Assembly (NCBI RefSeq): GCF_000518265.1
Contig: NZ_JADG01000009.1
Coordinates: 62,001 to 126,000 of the forward strand
Length of the DNA stretch: 64,000 nucleotides
Direction: 5' to 3'
DNA from: Actinomadura oligospora ATCC 43269
GTDB lineage: Bacteria; Actinomycetota; Actinomycetes; Streptosporangiales; Streptosporangiaceae
Shown here piece after piece: positions 51,837 through 60,803 of this stretch (position 1 is its first letter; each line of letters begins with the position of its first letter). Below the pieces are notes generated by a model, which was not told the origin of the DNA, did not search any database, and saw nothing but the letters and a program-made list of their open reading frames with translations. Made by a program: the position numbers and the translations under genes.

Positions 51837-52701
51837 TGTGGTCGGCGGCGATGGCCTCGAAGACCTTCATGTCGGCGTCCCAGTCGGAGTCGGGGCGGGG
51901 CCAGTGCAGGGCGATGTCGGTGATGCCCAGGTCGGCGTAGCGGCCCGCGAGGTCGGCGTAGGACCCGGGCGACTCCAGCCACGGCTCGCCGGTGAAGCCG
52001 GTGAGCAGGACGCGGCGCTGGGTGGACGGGTCGCGTCCCTCGGCCTCGCAGGCCTCGGCGAGCATGCCGAGGTGGATCCGCACCAGTTCGTACGGGTCGT
52101 CCGACTGGGGGCCGTTCGCGGTGGTGACCCAGCCCTCGCCGTGCCGCGCGGCGAGGCGCATGCCGCGCGGGCCGCCCGCCGCGATGTAGAACGGGACGCG
52201 CGGGCGCTGGACGCAGCCGGGCCCGACGCGGAACTCCCGGGCGCTGTAGTACCGGCCCTCGTGGGTGGTCTCGGGGCCGCGGAGGGCGCGGTCGAGCAGG
52301 TCGACCCATTCGGTGAGCCGGTCGGCGCGTTCGCGGGGCGTCCAGTCCGGGCCGCCGAGCAGGCCGCCGTCGGACGTCCGGGACGTGCCGCCCGCGCCGA
52401 TCCCGGCGGTGTAGCGGCCGCCGCTGATGTCGTCGATGGTCCTGATCGCGTGCGCGGTCGGGACGGGGTGCCGGAAGTTCGGCGAGGTCACCAGGGTGCC
52501 GAGCCGGATCCGCGAGGTGACGGCCGCGGCGGCGGCGAGCGTGGTGTACCCGTCGTACCAGGGGGTGTGGCCGCGCCAGGCGGTGTGGTCGTAGATCCAG
52601 GCGGTGTCGAAGCCCAGCTCCTCCGCGCGCCGGAACAGCTCGCCGGTCTCCCTCCAGGACTGGATCGGCCACATCACCGTGCTGAGCCGCGGTGCCTTCA
52701 C
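51829..52701 (-). CDS. LLM-class (probably F420-dependent) oxidoreductase
   Basis: A 290-aa TIM-barrel oxidoreductase of the luciferase-like family: FRRAEELGFDTAWIYDHTAW, LAAAAAVTSRIRLGTLVTSP, TIDDISGGRYTAGIGAGG and FYIAAGGPRGMRLAARHGEG. In actinomycetes this subgroup usually uses coenzyme F420 rather than FMN. The substrate is unknown. A tandem repeat supplies its stop codon. Confidence 0.88.
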   Translation of the reverse strand: MKAPRLSTVMWPIQSWRETGELFRRAEELGFDTAWIYDHTAWRGHTPWYDGYTTLAAAAAVTSRIRLGTLVTSPNFRHPVPTAHAIRTIDDISGGRYTAGIGAGGTSRTSDGGLLGGPDWTPRERADRLTEWVDLLDRALRGPETTHEGRYYSAREFRVGPGCVQRPRVPFYIAAGGPRGMRLAARHGEGWVTTANGPQSDDPYELVRIHLGMLAEACEAEGRDPSTQRRVLLTGFTGEPWLESPGSYADLAGRYADLGITDIALHWPRPDSDWDADMKVFEAIAADHTP

Positions 52702-52834
52702 CCGTCGTTCCCCCTCGTCGCCCTCGCACGGTCGTCGCGCCGTCGTCGCGTCGCCGTCACGCAGTCGTCCGCTGATGCCCGTCCGCTGATCGGGACGCGC
52801 CGCCCCATCCCATCATCCGCGCCGGACCGAATCG

Positions 52835-53977
52835 TCACCGGTGGCCTGGTGAGGTGGCCCCGGGCCCCGGCCGTGGGGACGCGGGCAGTTCCACTGTGAC
52901 GCGGACCCCGCCGCCGGAGCGGGGGGTGAGGGTGAGCGTTCCGTCGTGCGCGTGGGTGATGGACTTGACGATCGCCAGGCCGAGGCCGACGCCCGCGTGG
53001 TCGCCGCGCACGCGTTCGGTGCCGCGCTGGAAGGGTTCGGTGAGGGTCGAGGCCAGCTGCGGGGAGATCATCTCGCCGGTGTTCTCGACCGTGAGCACCA
53101 CGCGGCCGGGACGGACGCCGGTGTTCACCGTCACGACGCCCCGTCCGGGCAGATTGTGGACGATCGCGTTCTGCACGAGGTTGGTGGTCAGCTGCAGGAG
53201 GAGCGCGTGCGATCCGGTCGTGAGGCCCACGTCGCCGCGGGTCTCGAGGGTGACGCCGTGCCGTTCCGCGAGCGGCAGGAGCGTCTCGGCGACCTCCTCT
53301 GCCAGGAGGGACAGGTCGACGTCCTCGCGGGTGAAGGACAGCTGTTCGGCGCGGCTGAGCAGGAGCAGCGCCTCGGTGAGGTCGATGGCCCGCGCGTTGA
53401 CGGCGTGGAGGCGGTCGACGAGCGCACCGGGGTCGTGGCCCGGATCGGTGCGGGCGACGTCGAGGAGGGTCTTGGAGATCGCGAGCGGGGTGCGCAGCTC
53501 GTGCGAGGCGTTGGCCGCGAACCTGCGCTGTTCTCCGACGTGCGCCTCGAGCCGCGCGAGCATGGTGTCGAAGGCGTCGGCGAGTTCGCGGAACTCGTCC
53601 CTGCGGCCCGGAAGGCGGACGCGGTGGGAGAGCGATCCGGTCGAGGCCAGGCGGGTCGCGCCGGTGATGCGCGTCAGGGGCGCGAGCATCCGGCCCGCCA
53701 GGAACCAGCCTCCCACCAGGCCGAACACCAGCAGGAACGCCATCACCGCCGCCGCCCTCGGAGCGAAGACGCGCAGGAGGTTGGGCCGGACGGGGAAGAC
53801 GCCGTGCGTGGTGCCGGTGGAGCCGGTGGAGCCGGGGACGATGAGCACGCGGTCGGGCACGTATTTCAGGAGGAACAGCCACACGGCGGCGAGCAGCAGG
53901 GTGCCCGCGAGCATGAGGAATCCGGCGTAGCTGAGGGCGAGCTTGAGGCGGACGCTCAAACCAGGGGCTCTGTCCAC
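52835..53977 (-). CDS. sensor histidine kinase, apparently orphan
   Basis: A 380-aa kinase from the GTG at 53977, behind GGGGAGGAGA. Two membrane helices (~residues 12-35 and ~68-90) flank a short extracellular loop, then HAMP (GRMLAPLTRITGATRL), the H-box FAANASHELRTPLAIS, N-box LTTNLVQNAIVHN, and GVGLGLAIVKSI of the ATPase. This is an OmpR-partner type kinase. No response regulator gene is adjacent on either side, which is unusual for this class. The frame is open further upstream, but the ribosome site decides the start. Confidence 0.85.
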   Translation of the reverse strand: MDRAPGLSVRLKLALSYAGFLMLAGTLLLAAVWLFLLKYVPDRVLIVPGSTGSTGTTHGVFPVRPNLLRVFAPRAAAVMAFLLVFGLVGGWFLAGRMLAPLTRITGATRLASTGSLSHRVRLPGRRDEFRELADAFDTMLARLEAHVGEQRRFAANASHELRTPLAISKTLLDVARTDPGHDPGALVDRLHAVNARAIDLTEALLLLSRAEQLSFTREDVDLSLLAEEVAETLLPLAERHGVTLETRGDVGLTTGSHALLLQLTTNLVQNAIVHNLPGRGVVTVNTGVRPGRVVLTVENTGEMISPQLASTLTEPFQRGTERVRGDHAGVGLGLAIVKSITHAHDGTLTLTPRSGGGVRVTVELPASPRPGPGATSPGHR

Positions 53978-54145
53978 GGTCTCCTCCCCCGCGCCCGGCC
54001 TCCGGCCCTCCGGACGCGGGCCGTCGCGGACGGCCTCTGGCGGAAGGGGATCGGCCTCGACGGTCGGCGCACGCACCTGACCGATCCTAGGAGCCGGTGC
54101 ATATCGTCGGCATATCGAAAACCCCATACATGCCCGTAACAGCAG

Positions 54146-55300
54146 GTGGGTTTGGCTGGTGAAGTGACCAACAGTGCGCGCGAACCATCGATGGCCCCGG
54201 TGGGCACGGCGGAGACCGGACCGGACGTCGTCGCCGACCACCGGGACATCGTTTTCGGCACCGGTGCCGACACCCCGCCTGCGGGCGTTCGGCGGTCGGG
54301 CGTCCGGCGGGCGATCGGCGGTGGGGCGCGGCCGTGGTCCTGGAGGCGCGGCCTGGTGCTCTCGGCGTCGGCGCTGCTGCTCGCCCTGCTCATGGCGCTG
54401 CACGCGGGGATCCCGAACCAGGTCGGAAACCTCGGCAGCCTGGTGGAGACCTTCCTGCCGTGGTTCGGCCTGTTCATGCCGGTGCTGCTGGCCGGGGCGC
54501 TCTGGCGCCGTTCCGCCTCCGCGCTGGTCGCGCTGCTGCTCCCGGCCACGGTGTGGCTGACCCTCTTCGGCGGACTGCTCGGCGACAGGTCCCGTCCGGG
54601 TGGCGACCTGACGGTGGTCAGCCACAACGTCGGCGCGGGCAACCCCGACCCCGTCCGCACCGCCCGCGTCCTGGCCGCCTCCGGTGCGGACGTGCTGGCG
54701 CTGGAGGAGCTGACCCCAGAGACCACGGGCACGTACGAGAAGGAGTTGGTGCGTACCTTTCCCCATCACACGGTGCAGGGGACGGTCGGGCTGTGGAGCA
54801 GACTTCCGCTGTCGGACACCCGGCCGGTCGACACCGCGATGGACTACGGGCCGCTGGGGGCCACCAAGTCGCCTGAGGTCAAGCTGGGCTACAACCGGGC
54901 GCTGCGCACCACGGTGGCCACCGGGCACGGGCCGCTGGCGGTGTACGTGGCCCATCTGGGGTCCGCACGGGTGAATCCCAGGGCGGGGTTCTGGACGGTC
55001 TCGCGGGACAGGAACGCGCGGGCGCTCGCCGAGGCCGTCGCCACCGAGCGGAACACGCGGGTGGTGCTGCTCGGCGACCTGAACGGTTCCCTGGACGACC
55101 GCGCGTTCGCGGGTCTCACCTCCCGGCTGCGCTCGGCGCAGGACGCGGCCGGGGACGGGTTCGGCTTCACCTGGCCCGCGCGGTTCCCGGTGGTGCGGAT
55201 CGACCAGATCCTGGTCCGCGGCGTCACACCGGTGAGCTCGCGCGTGCTGTCCGCGACCGGCAGCGACCACCGGCCGGTCGCCGCCCGGATCGGCTGGTGA
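54146..55300 (+). CDS. membrane-bound EEP-family phosphoesterase/nuclease
   Basis: A protein of up to 384 aa. Three membrane helices (~residues 68-140) precede an endonuclease/exonuclease/phosphatase domain: the strand VVSHNVGAGN, the metal-binding Glu in VLALEELTPE, LLGDLNGSLDD with its D-x-N, and GSDHRPVAARI with the catalytic His. Relatives cleave phosphodiesters in nucleic acids or lipids. The domain should face outside. The start is uncertain: the GTG at 54146 has no good ribosome site, and an ATG at 54191 is possible. Confidence 0.8.
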   Translation: MGLAGEVTNSAREPSMAPVGTAETGPDVVADHRDIVFGTGADTPPAGVRRSGVRRAIGGGARPWSWRRGLVLSASALLLALLMALHAGIPNQVGNLGSLVETFLPWFGLFMPVLLAGALWRRSASALVALLLPATVWLTLFGGLLGDRSRPGGDLTVVSHNVGAGNPDPVRTARVLAASGADVLALEELTPETTGTYEKELVRTFPHHTVQGTVGLWSRLPLSDTRPVDTAMDYGPLGATKSPEVKLGYNRALRTTVATGHGPLAVYVAHLGSARVNPRAGFWTVSRDRNARALAEAVATERNTRVVLLGDLNGSLDDRAFAGLTSRLRSAQDAAGDGFGFTWPARFPVVRIDQILVRGVTPVSSRVLSATGSDHRPVAARIGW

Positions 55301-55310
55301 ACACCGCCTC

Positions 55311-56462
55311 CTATCGGGCGGCCGGGCCTGCGGCGTCCAGCCAGGTGCGGAGGGCCCACCACCAGTGGGCGGTGTCGGCGACCGACGCGGCGGCCAGAGG
55401 ACGGCCGGTGAGGTCGCGTAGCCGGCGCAGCCGGTACTTGACCGTGTTGCCGTGGACGTGGAGGGCGGCGGCGGTCGGCTCGATGCGGGTTCCGTGGTCG
55501 AGGTAGGCCAGGGCGGTCTCGGCGAGTTCGCGGTGGAAGGGGTCGCCTGGGACGAGGGCGGCGAGGAGGGTGTCGGCGAGGAGGCGTCCGAGGTCGGGTT
55601 CACCGTCGGCGGCGGTCAGCAGGGCGAGGTCGCCGAGGTGCCGCAGGCCGGTGAGCCCGGCGCGCGTCCCGGCGGTGAGGGCGCGGCGGGCCAGCGCGTA
55701 CGGGGGCGCGAGGTCGGCCGGACGGCGCGGAGGCGCGGCCACCATCAGCGGGACGTCCGCGGGCAGGTCGGGGAGGCGCGCGACGAGGGCGACCATCCGG
55801 CCGTCCACCAGCGCGGACAGGCCGGGGCCCGCCTCGGTCAGCGCGCCCTCGAGCCGGGACGCGACGGACGGGTCGCTCACGTCCGACACGACGCAGTGGT
55901 AGGCGGTGGCGGCGTCCAGCGGGGCCGGGTGCGGCGTGGGCTCGCCGTGCAGCAGGCGCCGCAGCAGCTGGGCCTGGCCCTCGCGGGTCGTCTGCGCCAT
56001 CTCCAGCTCGGCGGTGCGGTGCGCGTGGACCATCCGGTGGACGAGCGCGGTCGTCACGCCGTCGATCGCGGTCAGGCCGTCCAGCAGGACGCCGTCGGGG
56101 ACGCCCTGGCGGCGTCCCTCCGTGGTGAGGCGGCGGACCAGGTACTCGCGTCCGGCCTGGAAGCCGTCCAGGAGGGCGGCGACCGGGACGCCCTGCCGGG
56201 CCCGGTCGGAGCCGAGCCGCCCGGCGGCCTCCAGCGCGGCCGGGTCGGCCTCCCCTCCCCCGGCGAGGCTGGTCAGCACGCCCTCGATCAGCGCCCGGAC
56301 GTGCCGCCGGACCTCCGCCTCGGGCAGCTCGCCCACCTGCGCCGAACGGGCCCGCGCGGCGAGCACCGTGGCGTCCAGGAGGCCGGGGTCGGCGGTGCCG
56401 TCCAGCAGGAGCCGCAGGTAGCGGTCGGAGTCGTCCACGGTCCCATTGTCCGTGACGGACAA
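55311..56462 (-). CDS. PucR/CdaR-family transcriptional regulator
   Basis: A 383-aa regulator if read from the TTG at 56462; a GTG at 56438 is an alternative. The C-terminal PucR helix-turn-helix is clear: AETALAYLDHGTRIEPTAAA, then LHVHGNTVKYRLRRLRDLTG. The N-terminal ~170 residues are helical and the middle is a GGDEF-like degenerate sensing domain as in this family. It is divergent from the class II aldolase-like gene, whose expression it probably controls. Confidence 0.88.
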   Translation of the reverse strand: MSVTDNGTVDDSDRYLRLLLDGTADPGLLDATVLAARARSAQVGELPEAEVRRHVRALIEGVLTSLAGGGEADPAALEAAGRLGSDRARQGVPVAALLDGFQAGREYLVRRLTTEGRRQGVPDGVLLDGLTAIDGVTTALVHRMVHAHRTAELEMAQTTREGQAQLLRRLLHGEPTPHPAPLDAATAYHCVVSDVSDPSVASRLEGALTEAGPGLSALVDGRMVALVARLPDLPADVPLMVAAPPRRPADLAPPYALARRALTAGTRAGLTGLRHLGDLALLTAADGEPDLGRLLADTLLAALVPGDPFHRELAETALAYLDHGTRIEPTAAALHVHGNTVKYRLRRLRDLTGRPLAAASVADTAHWWWALRTWLDAAGPAAR

Positions 56463-56552
56463 CCTCCCCCGTCCGGATTGGGCCGTGCCGGGCTAGGCGA
56501 ATCCCGTAAGGGTGCGCTTTCGTAGAGGTATTCCGACCCCGAGGAGACGCCG

Positions 56553-57353
56553 ATGGCCGCCGAAGAAGAGTTCCTGGAGAAGATGCTCCCGGCGAAGGAC
56601 CTGATCTTCCGCCTGCCGGAGACCTTCGCGACCGTCGAGGAGGAGCGGCGGCACCGCAAGGAGCGGCTGGCCGCGGCGCTGCGGATCTTCGGCAAGCTCG
56701 GCTTCGAGGAGGGCGTGGCCGGGCACATCACCGCCCGCGACCCCGAGCTGACCGACCACTTCTGGGTCAACCCGTTCGGGATGTCGTTCAAGCACGTCAA
56801 GGTCAGCGACCTGATCCTGGTGAACCACCAGGGCCAGGTGGTGGAGGGCCGCTACCCGGTGAACGAGGCGGCGTTCGCGATCCACTCGCAGGTCCACCAG
56901 GCCCGTCCGGACGTGGTGGCCGCCGCGCACAGCCACTCCACGCACGGCCGCGCGATCTCGGCGCTCGGCCAGAGGCTCGAGCCGATCACGCAGGACGTGT
57001 GCGCGTTCTACGAGGACCACGGCCTGTTCGACGACTACACCGGCGTCGTCACCGACACCGAGGAGGGCAAGCGGATCGCCGCCGCCCTCGGCTCCCACAA
57101 GGCCGTCATCCTCCGCAATCACGGCCTGCTGACCGTCGGCGACTCGGTGGACGCCGCCGCCTGGTGGTTCATCACCATGGAGCGGTCGTGCCAGGTGCAG
57201 CTGCTCGCGAAGGCCGCCGGGCAGGTCGTCCCCATCAGCGAGGAGAACGCGAAGCTGACCCACGAGCAGATCGGCAACGACCTGGTCGCCTGGATCAACT
57301 ACCAGCCGCTGCACGACCAGATCGTCCGCGAGCAGCCGGACCTGTTCGACTGA
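56553..57353 (+). CDS. class II aldolase/adducin-domain protein
   Basis: A 266-aa protein of the class II aldolase fold. The zinc ligands are the two histidines of AAAHSHSTHGRAIS and the later one in ILRNHGLLTVGDSVDAA; the phosphate/substrate loop is GVAGHITARDPELTDHF. Substrate unknown: family members split sugar phosphates or related hydroxy acids, while some do not catalyse. It is divergent from the PucR regulator and followed by a strong intrinsic terminator. Confidence 0.88.
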   Translation: MAAEEEFLEKMLPAKDLIFRLPETFATVEEERRHRKERLAAALRIFGKLGFEEGVAGHITARDPELTDHFWVNPFGMSFKHVKVSDLILVNHQGQVVEGRYPVNEAAFAIHSQVHQARPDVVAAAHSHSTHGRAISALGQRLEPITQDVCAFYEDHGLFDDYTGVVTDTEEGKRIAAALGSHKAVILRNHGLLTVGDSVDAAAWWFITMERSCQVQLLAKAAGQVVPISEENAKLTHEQIGNDLVAWINYQPLHDQIVREQPDLFD

Positions 57354-57372
57354 CGGACGGCCCGCTCCTGAG

Positions 57373-57415
57373 GGGCCCGGTTCCGGTGGGCGCGCCACCG
57401 GAACCGGGCCCTTTT
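57373..57415 (+). terminator. strong intrinsic terminator
   Basis: A perfect 17-bp stem (arms 57373-57389 and 57395-57411) with a 5-base loop is followed directly by TTTT. It ends the class II aldolase transcript and may also serve the convergent MarR gene. Confidence 0.92.
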
Positions 57416-57422
57416 GCTTCTG

Positions 57423-57896
57423 TCAGGTGTCGCCGTGCGCCGCGAGGTTCTCCTGGTGGTCGAGGACGCGGCGCAGCATGGCGGCGAAGGCCACGCGTTC
57501 GGACGGCGCGAGGGGCGCGAGCAGTTCGGCGTCCAGGTCGGCCGCGCGTCCGGCGACGGCGTCCAGCTCCGTCCGGCCCTCGGGGGTGAGGCCGACGACG
57601 TAGCGGCGGCGGTCGGACGGGTCGCGGTCACGCCGCAGCAGGCCGCGCTCCTCCAGCGCGCCGACGACGTCCACCAGGTCGCTGGGGTCGATGCCGAGGC
57701 GCGCCCCGAGGTCCCGCTGGGACGGCGGGTCGGTGCTGTCGTCCAGTGCGGACAACACGGCGAAGTGCCAGAGGCCGAGGGCGTGCTCGCCCATCATCCG
57801 GGCCATCCGGGCGCGTCCGAGGCGTCCGGCGCGGGCGAGGGCGTAGGTGGTGACGCCCAGCATCCGGGGCGGGGTGCGTCGCGCGGCTCGGTCCAT
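57423..57896 (-). CDS. MarR-family transcriptional regulator
   Basis: A 157-aa regulator from the ATG at 57896. The winged helix is QRDLGARLGIDPSDLVDVVG, followed by LEERGLLRRDRDPSDRRRYVV, the typical recognition helix and beta wing (D-x-R-D-R-R). MarR proteins usually respond to phenolic or drug-like ligands. It is divergent from a glyoxalase-like gene, and the spacer between them holds an imperfect palindrome. Confidence 0.9.
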   Translation of the reverse strand: MDRAARRTPPRMLGVTTYALARAGRLGRARMARMMGEHALGLWHFAVLSALDDSTDPPSQRDLGARLGIDPSDLVDVVGALEERGLLRRDRDPSDRRRYVVGLTPEGRTELDAVAGRAADLDAELLAPLAPSERVAFAAMLRRVLDHQENLAAHGDT

Positions 57897-57921
57897 GTCC
57901 CTATAGTAGGGGCCGCCCAAT

Positions 57922-57944
57922 CATTGGTGTGCCCCAACGAATAG
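57922..57944. promoter_or_regulatory. possible MarR operator
   Basis: An imperfect dyad, ATTGGTGTGCCCCAACGAAT, lies between the divergent MarR and glyoxalase genes, with TTGG and CCAA as the clear arms. MarR proteins commonly bind such sites and repress both genes. Confidence 0.4.
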
Positions 57945-57954
57945 GAGAGACGGC

Positions 57955-58356
57955 ATGGACGCCCTCTACCCCCGGCTGCTGGTGGACGACTTCGACGCCT
58001 GCGCGCGCTTCTACACCGCCGCCCTCCGCGAGCTGCTCGGCGTCGAGCCGGTGAGGATCCTGCCTGCGGCCTCGTACGCGAACTGGGACCTCGACGGCGA
58101 GGCGGTGCTCTCCCTGTTCGGACGGGCCGCCATCGCCGCCGTCACGGGAACGTCCGGCCAGGCCGCGACGTCCGGACAGGACCGCTCGATGCTGGTCTTC
58201 AAGGTGGACGACGTGGACGCCGCCACCAAGACCCTCGAAGGCTTCGGCGCCACGATCGCCGCCGCGCCCACCGACCGCCCCGACTGGGGCCCGAACCTCC
58301 GCACAGCCCACCTCCGCGACCCCGAAGGCAACCTCCTGGAACTCCAGAGCTACTGA
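57955..58356 (+). CDS. VOC/glyoxalase-family protein
   Basis: A 133-aa single-VOC protein from the ATG at 57955 (GGAGAG upstream). Two beta-alpha-beta-beta-beta modules are visible: LYPRLLVDDFDACARFYTAA and LVFKVDDVDAATKTLEGFGA, ending in the module signature LRDPEGNLLELQSY. Members are dioxygenases, lyases or antibiotic-binding resistance proteins. Which one is unclear. The MarR-controlled arrangement would suit a detoxifying role. Confidence 0.8.
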   Translation: MDALYPRLLVDDFDACARFYTAALRELLGVEPVRILPAASYANWDLDGEAVLSLFGRAAIAAVTGTSGQAATSGQDRSMLVFKVDDVDAATKTLEGFGATIAAAPTDRPDWGPNLRTAHLRDPEGNLLELQSY

Positions 58357-58453
58357 CCGTCCCCCCGATCCGGCGCCCCGCCCAGGAAGGCTGGTGGGGG
58401 TGATGTCGGAATTCCGCCAGCGTGTGGTTTTGGGGGTGGATTAGGGTCGCGGG

Positions 58454-58867
58454 GTGTCTGAAGAGAGCCGCGTTATCGTTCAGGGCGCCTGGAAGGCGTT
58501 CGCCAGTCATGACGCCGATCGGATCGCCGCGGTGTTCACCGAGGACGCCGAATGGCTGGCGCCGGCCGGGAACGCGACTGCGGTCGCGCTCGGGGCGCCC
58601 AGCCACATGGTCGGCAGGGAGGCGATCGTGCGTTTTCTCGCCGAGGATTTCCCGCGCTTCTTCGTGCGGGACGTCTCGGTCACCTTCCATGGTTTCTTCG
58701 CCGACGGGGAGCGGGTCATCGTTGAGGAGACCATGACGGCGACTCTGGCCAACGGCAATCACTACGCCAACGACTACTGCTTCGTCTTCGAGCTTCGGAA
58801 CGGCCTGATCCACCGGGTTCGCGAGTACATGGACACAGCTCGCGGGCATCGCATGGTCTTCGGTTAG
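58454..58867 (+). CDS. NTF2-like (SnoaL-type) protein
   Basis: A 137-aa NTF2-fold protein: an N-terminal helix VIVQGAWKAFASHDADRIAA, then FTEDAEWLAPAG, FLAEDFPRFF, a strand with VTFHGFFADGERVIVEETMT, and FELRNGLIHRVREYMDTA. Such folds are isomerases, hydratases or binding proteins with widely varied substrates. It starts at a GTG and stands alone. Confidence 0.75.
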   Translation: MSEESRVIVQGAWKAFASHDADRIAAVFTEDAEWLAPAGNATAVALGAPSHMVGREAIVRFLAEDFPRFFVRDVSVTFHGFFADGERVIVEETMTATLANGNHYANDYCFVFELRNGLIHRVREYMDTARGHRMVFG

Positions 58868-58905
58868 CTTCCCCGCGTGGGGGTGGGCGGGGGAAGCTTG
58901 GTGGT

Positions 58906-59382
58906 ATGAGGAACCCGTTTGGGCGGCCGTCCCTGCGCCCGTATCTCAGGCACAAGCAAGCTCGTGTGTCCTCGCCGGAAGGGCTGACCGCGCATTTTCA
59001 CGCCTACTCGGTTCTCGTCACCCATCCTCGCGGCCGGATACTGCTGCACGCGAGCGCCAACTTCCGCCCCGGAATGCTCGCCGGGCACAGCGCCGACGTC
59101 GTTGACCTGAGCATCGGGGCCCTGGGCGGGCAGTCCCCCGACCTCGTCCAGCGGTACTGGGACGAGGTCGTCCGGACCACCGGGGCGCGGCGGGTCGTCC
59201 TCACGCACTGGGACGATTTCTTCACCGGTCTCGACAGGCCCCTCCGTCCGATGCCGCGTTTCGCCGACCGGGTCGACGTCGCCTTGGAAAGGCTCCTCCC
59301 GCTGGCCCGTCAGGACGGCGTCGACGTCCGGCTTCCCGTCGCCTGGCAGCCCGCCGGACCGCTCGACGGACTGACGCGCTGA
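58906..59382 (+). pseudogene. C-terminal part of an MBL-fold hydrolase, N-terminus missing
   Basis: A 158-aa frame that reads like the end of actinomycete metallo-beta-lactamase-fold hydrolases: AYSVLVTHPRGRILLHASAN, GHSADVVDLSIGALGGQ, YWDEVVRTTGARRVVLTHWD. The N-terminal half that should carry HxHxDH and the first metal site is absent; the first ~25 residues are basic and unrelated. The protein could still be translated but should not bind metal normally. Confidence 0.55.
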
Positions 59383-59540
59383 GCGAACCCGATCGCCGCC
59401 GTCCATGTCGATCCGGGCGGTGTCCGAGGACGGCGCCGAAAGGGGGCGCGGGCCGTTCGGTGGACAGGCCCGGCTCGTTAGCCTGAGGGCGATTCTCGAC
59501 CGGTGTCGCCTTTTCTCAGCTCAGGCTTGGGGGATTCACC

Positions 59541-60803
59541 ATGATGGTCCGAGCCATTCGTGGTGCCGTTCAGGCTCCGCGCAACTCCGCCGAGAGCATC
59601 CGTTCGGTCACCCGCGAACTCGTCGCCGAGGTGATGGAGCGGAACGGCCTGGAGCCCGCGCAACTGATCAGCGTCCTGTTCACGACCAGTCCCGACCTGA
59701 ACGCGGGCTTTCCTGCGGCGGCGGCGCGGGAGCTGGGGCTCGACCGGGTCCCGCTGATGTGCGCGTCGGAGATCGACGTGCCGGACGCGGTGCCGCGGGT
59801 CGTCCGCCTGCTGGCGCACGTGCAGGTTCCGGCCTCGCGGCCGGAGGTGACGCACGTGTACCTGGGCGGGGCGGCTGCGCTGCGGCCCGACCTCGCGGAC
59901 GGGAGGCCCGGCGCCAAGGGCACGGCGGTCATCGTGGGCAGCGGGCTGATGGGGACCTCGCTCGGGCTCGCCCTGACGGCGAAGGGGTGGTGGGTCTCGC
60001 TCATCGACCGGGACCCCGTCGTGGCCCTGACGGCGGAACGGCGCGGCGCGGGGCACGCCCTGATCGCGCGGGAGCCGGACGAGCCCGCCGACGTCGTCGT
60101 CCTCGCGGTTCCTCCGCGCGAACTGGGGGCCAGCCTCGCGGACGCGCAGAAGCGGCGCCTCGGCCGGGCCTACACCGACGTGTGCAGCGTGAAGGAGGGG
60201 CCGACCGCCGACGCGGCGGAGCTGGGCTGCGACATGAGCACGTTCGTCGCCGGGCATCCGCTGGCGGGCCGGGAGAAGTCCGGGCCGCAGGCGGCGCGCG
60301 CCGACCTGTTCGCGGGGCTTCCCTGGGTGCTCTGCCCGGACACCGGCACCGCGCCCGAGGCGCTGACGGCGGTGCTCGCGCTGGTGCGCGCCAGCGGCGC
60401 CGAACCCGTCCGGCTGGGGCGGGCGGACCACGACCGGGCCACGGCGCTGGTCTCGCACGCCCCGCACGTGGTGTCCGCGGCGATGGCCGCGCGGCTGCGT
60501 CCGGCCGAGGACGAGGCGCTGCGGCTGGCCGGGCGCGGGGTGGCGGACGTGACCCGCAAGGCGGCGGCCGCCCCCGGGCTCTGGACGGAGATCCTGGTGG
60601 GCAACGCCCTGCCGGTCGCCGTCGTCCTGGAGGACGTCGCCGCGGACCTCACCCGCACGGCCGCGGCGCTTCGCGCGTCCGCGCGGGAGGGGACCCCGGG
60701 CGCCGAACGGGAGATCCACGATCTGCTGAGGCACGGCCAAGAGGGCCGGGCCCGGATGATGGCGGCCGGGGCGCTCGGCGACCTGGCGGGTGAGGAGCGC
60801 TGA
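59541..60803 (+). CDS. AroH-type chorismate mutase fused to prephenate dehydrogenase
   Basis: A 420-aa bifunctional enzyme. Residues 1-~120 match Bacillus AroH with its active-site residues in place: Arg7 in VRAIRGA, the Phe of AGFPAAA, Cys and Glu in LMCASEIDV, Arg in PRVVRLLAHV and Tyr in THVYLGGAAALRPDL. Residues ~130-420 are a TyrA-type dehydrogenase: GTAVIVGSGLMGTSLGLAL (NAD loop) and HPLAGREKSGPQ (catalytic His). It would turn chorismate into 4-hydroxyphenylpyruvate in one chain. The usual TyrA fusion partner is the unrelated AroQ fold. It overlaps the DAHP synthase gene by one base and faces the Hpg genes, so it probably feeds Hpg synthesis. Confidence 0.88.
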   Translation: MMVRAIRGAVQAPRNSAESIRSVTRELVAEVMERNGLEPAQLISVLFTTSPDLNAGFPAAAARELGLDRVPLMCASEIDVPDAVPRVVRLLAHVQVPASRPEVTHVYLGGAAALRPDLADGRPGAKGTAVIVGSGLMGTSLGLALTAKGWWVSLIDRDPVVALTAERRGAGHALIAREPDEPADVVVLAVPPRELGASLADAQKRRLGRAYTDVCSVKEGPTADAAELGCDMSTFVAGHPLAGREKSGPQAARADLFAGLPWVLCPDTGTAPEALTAVLALVRASGAEPVRLGRADHDRATALVSHAPHVVSAAMAARLRPAEDEALRLAGRGVADVTRKAAAAPGLWTEILVGNALPVAVVLEDVAADLTRTAAALRASAREGTPGAEREIHDLLRHGQEGRARMMAAGALGDLAGEER

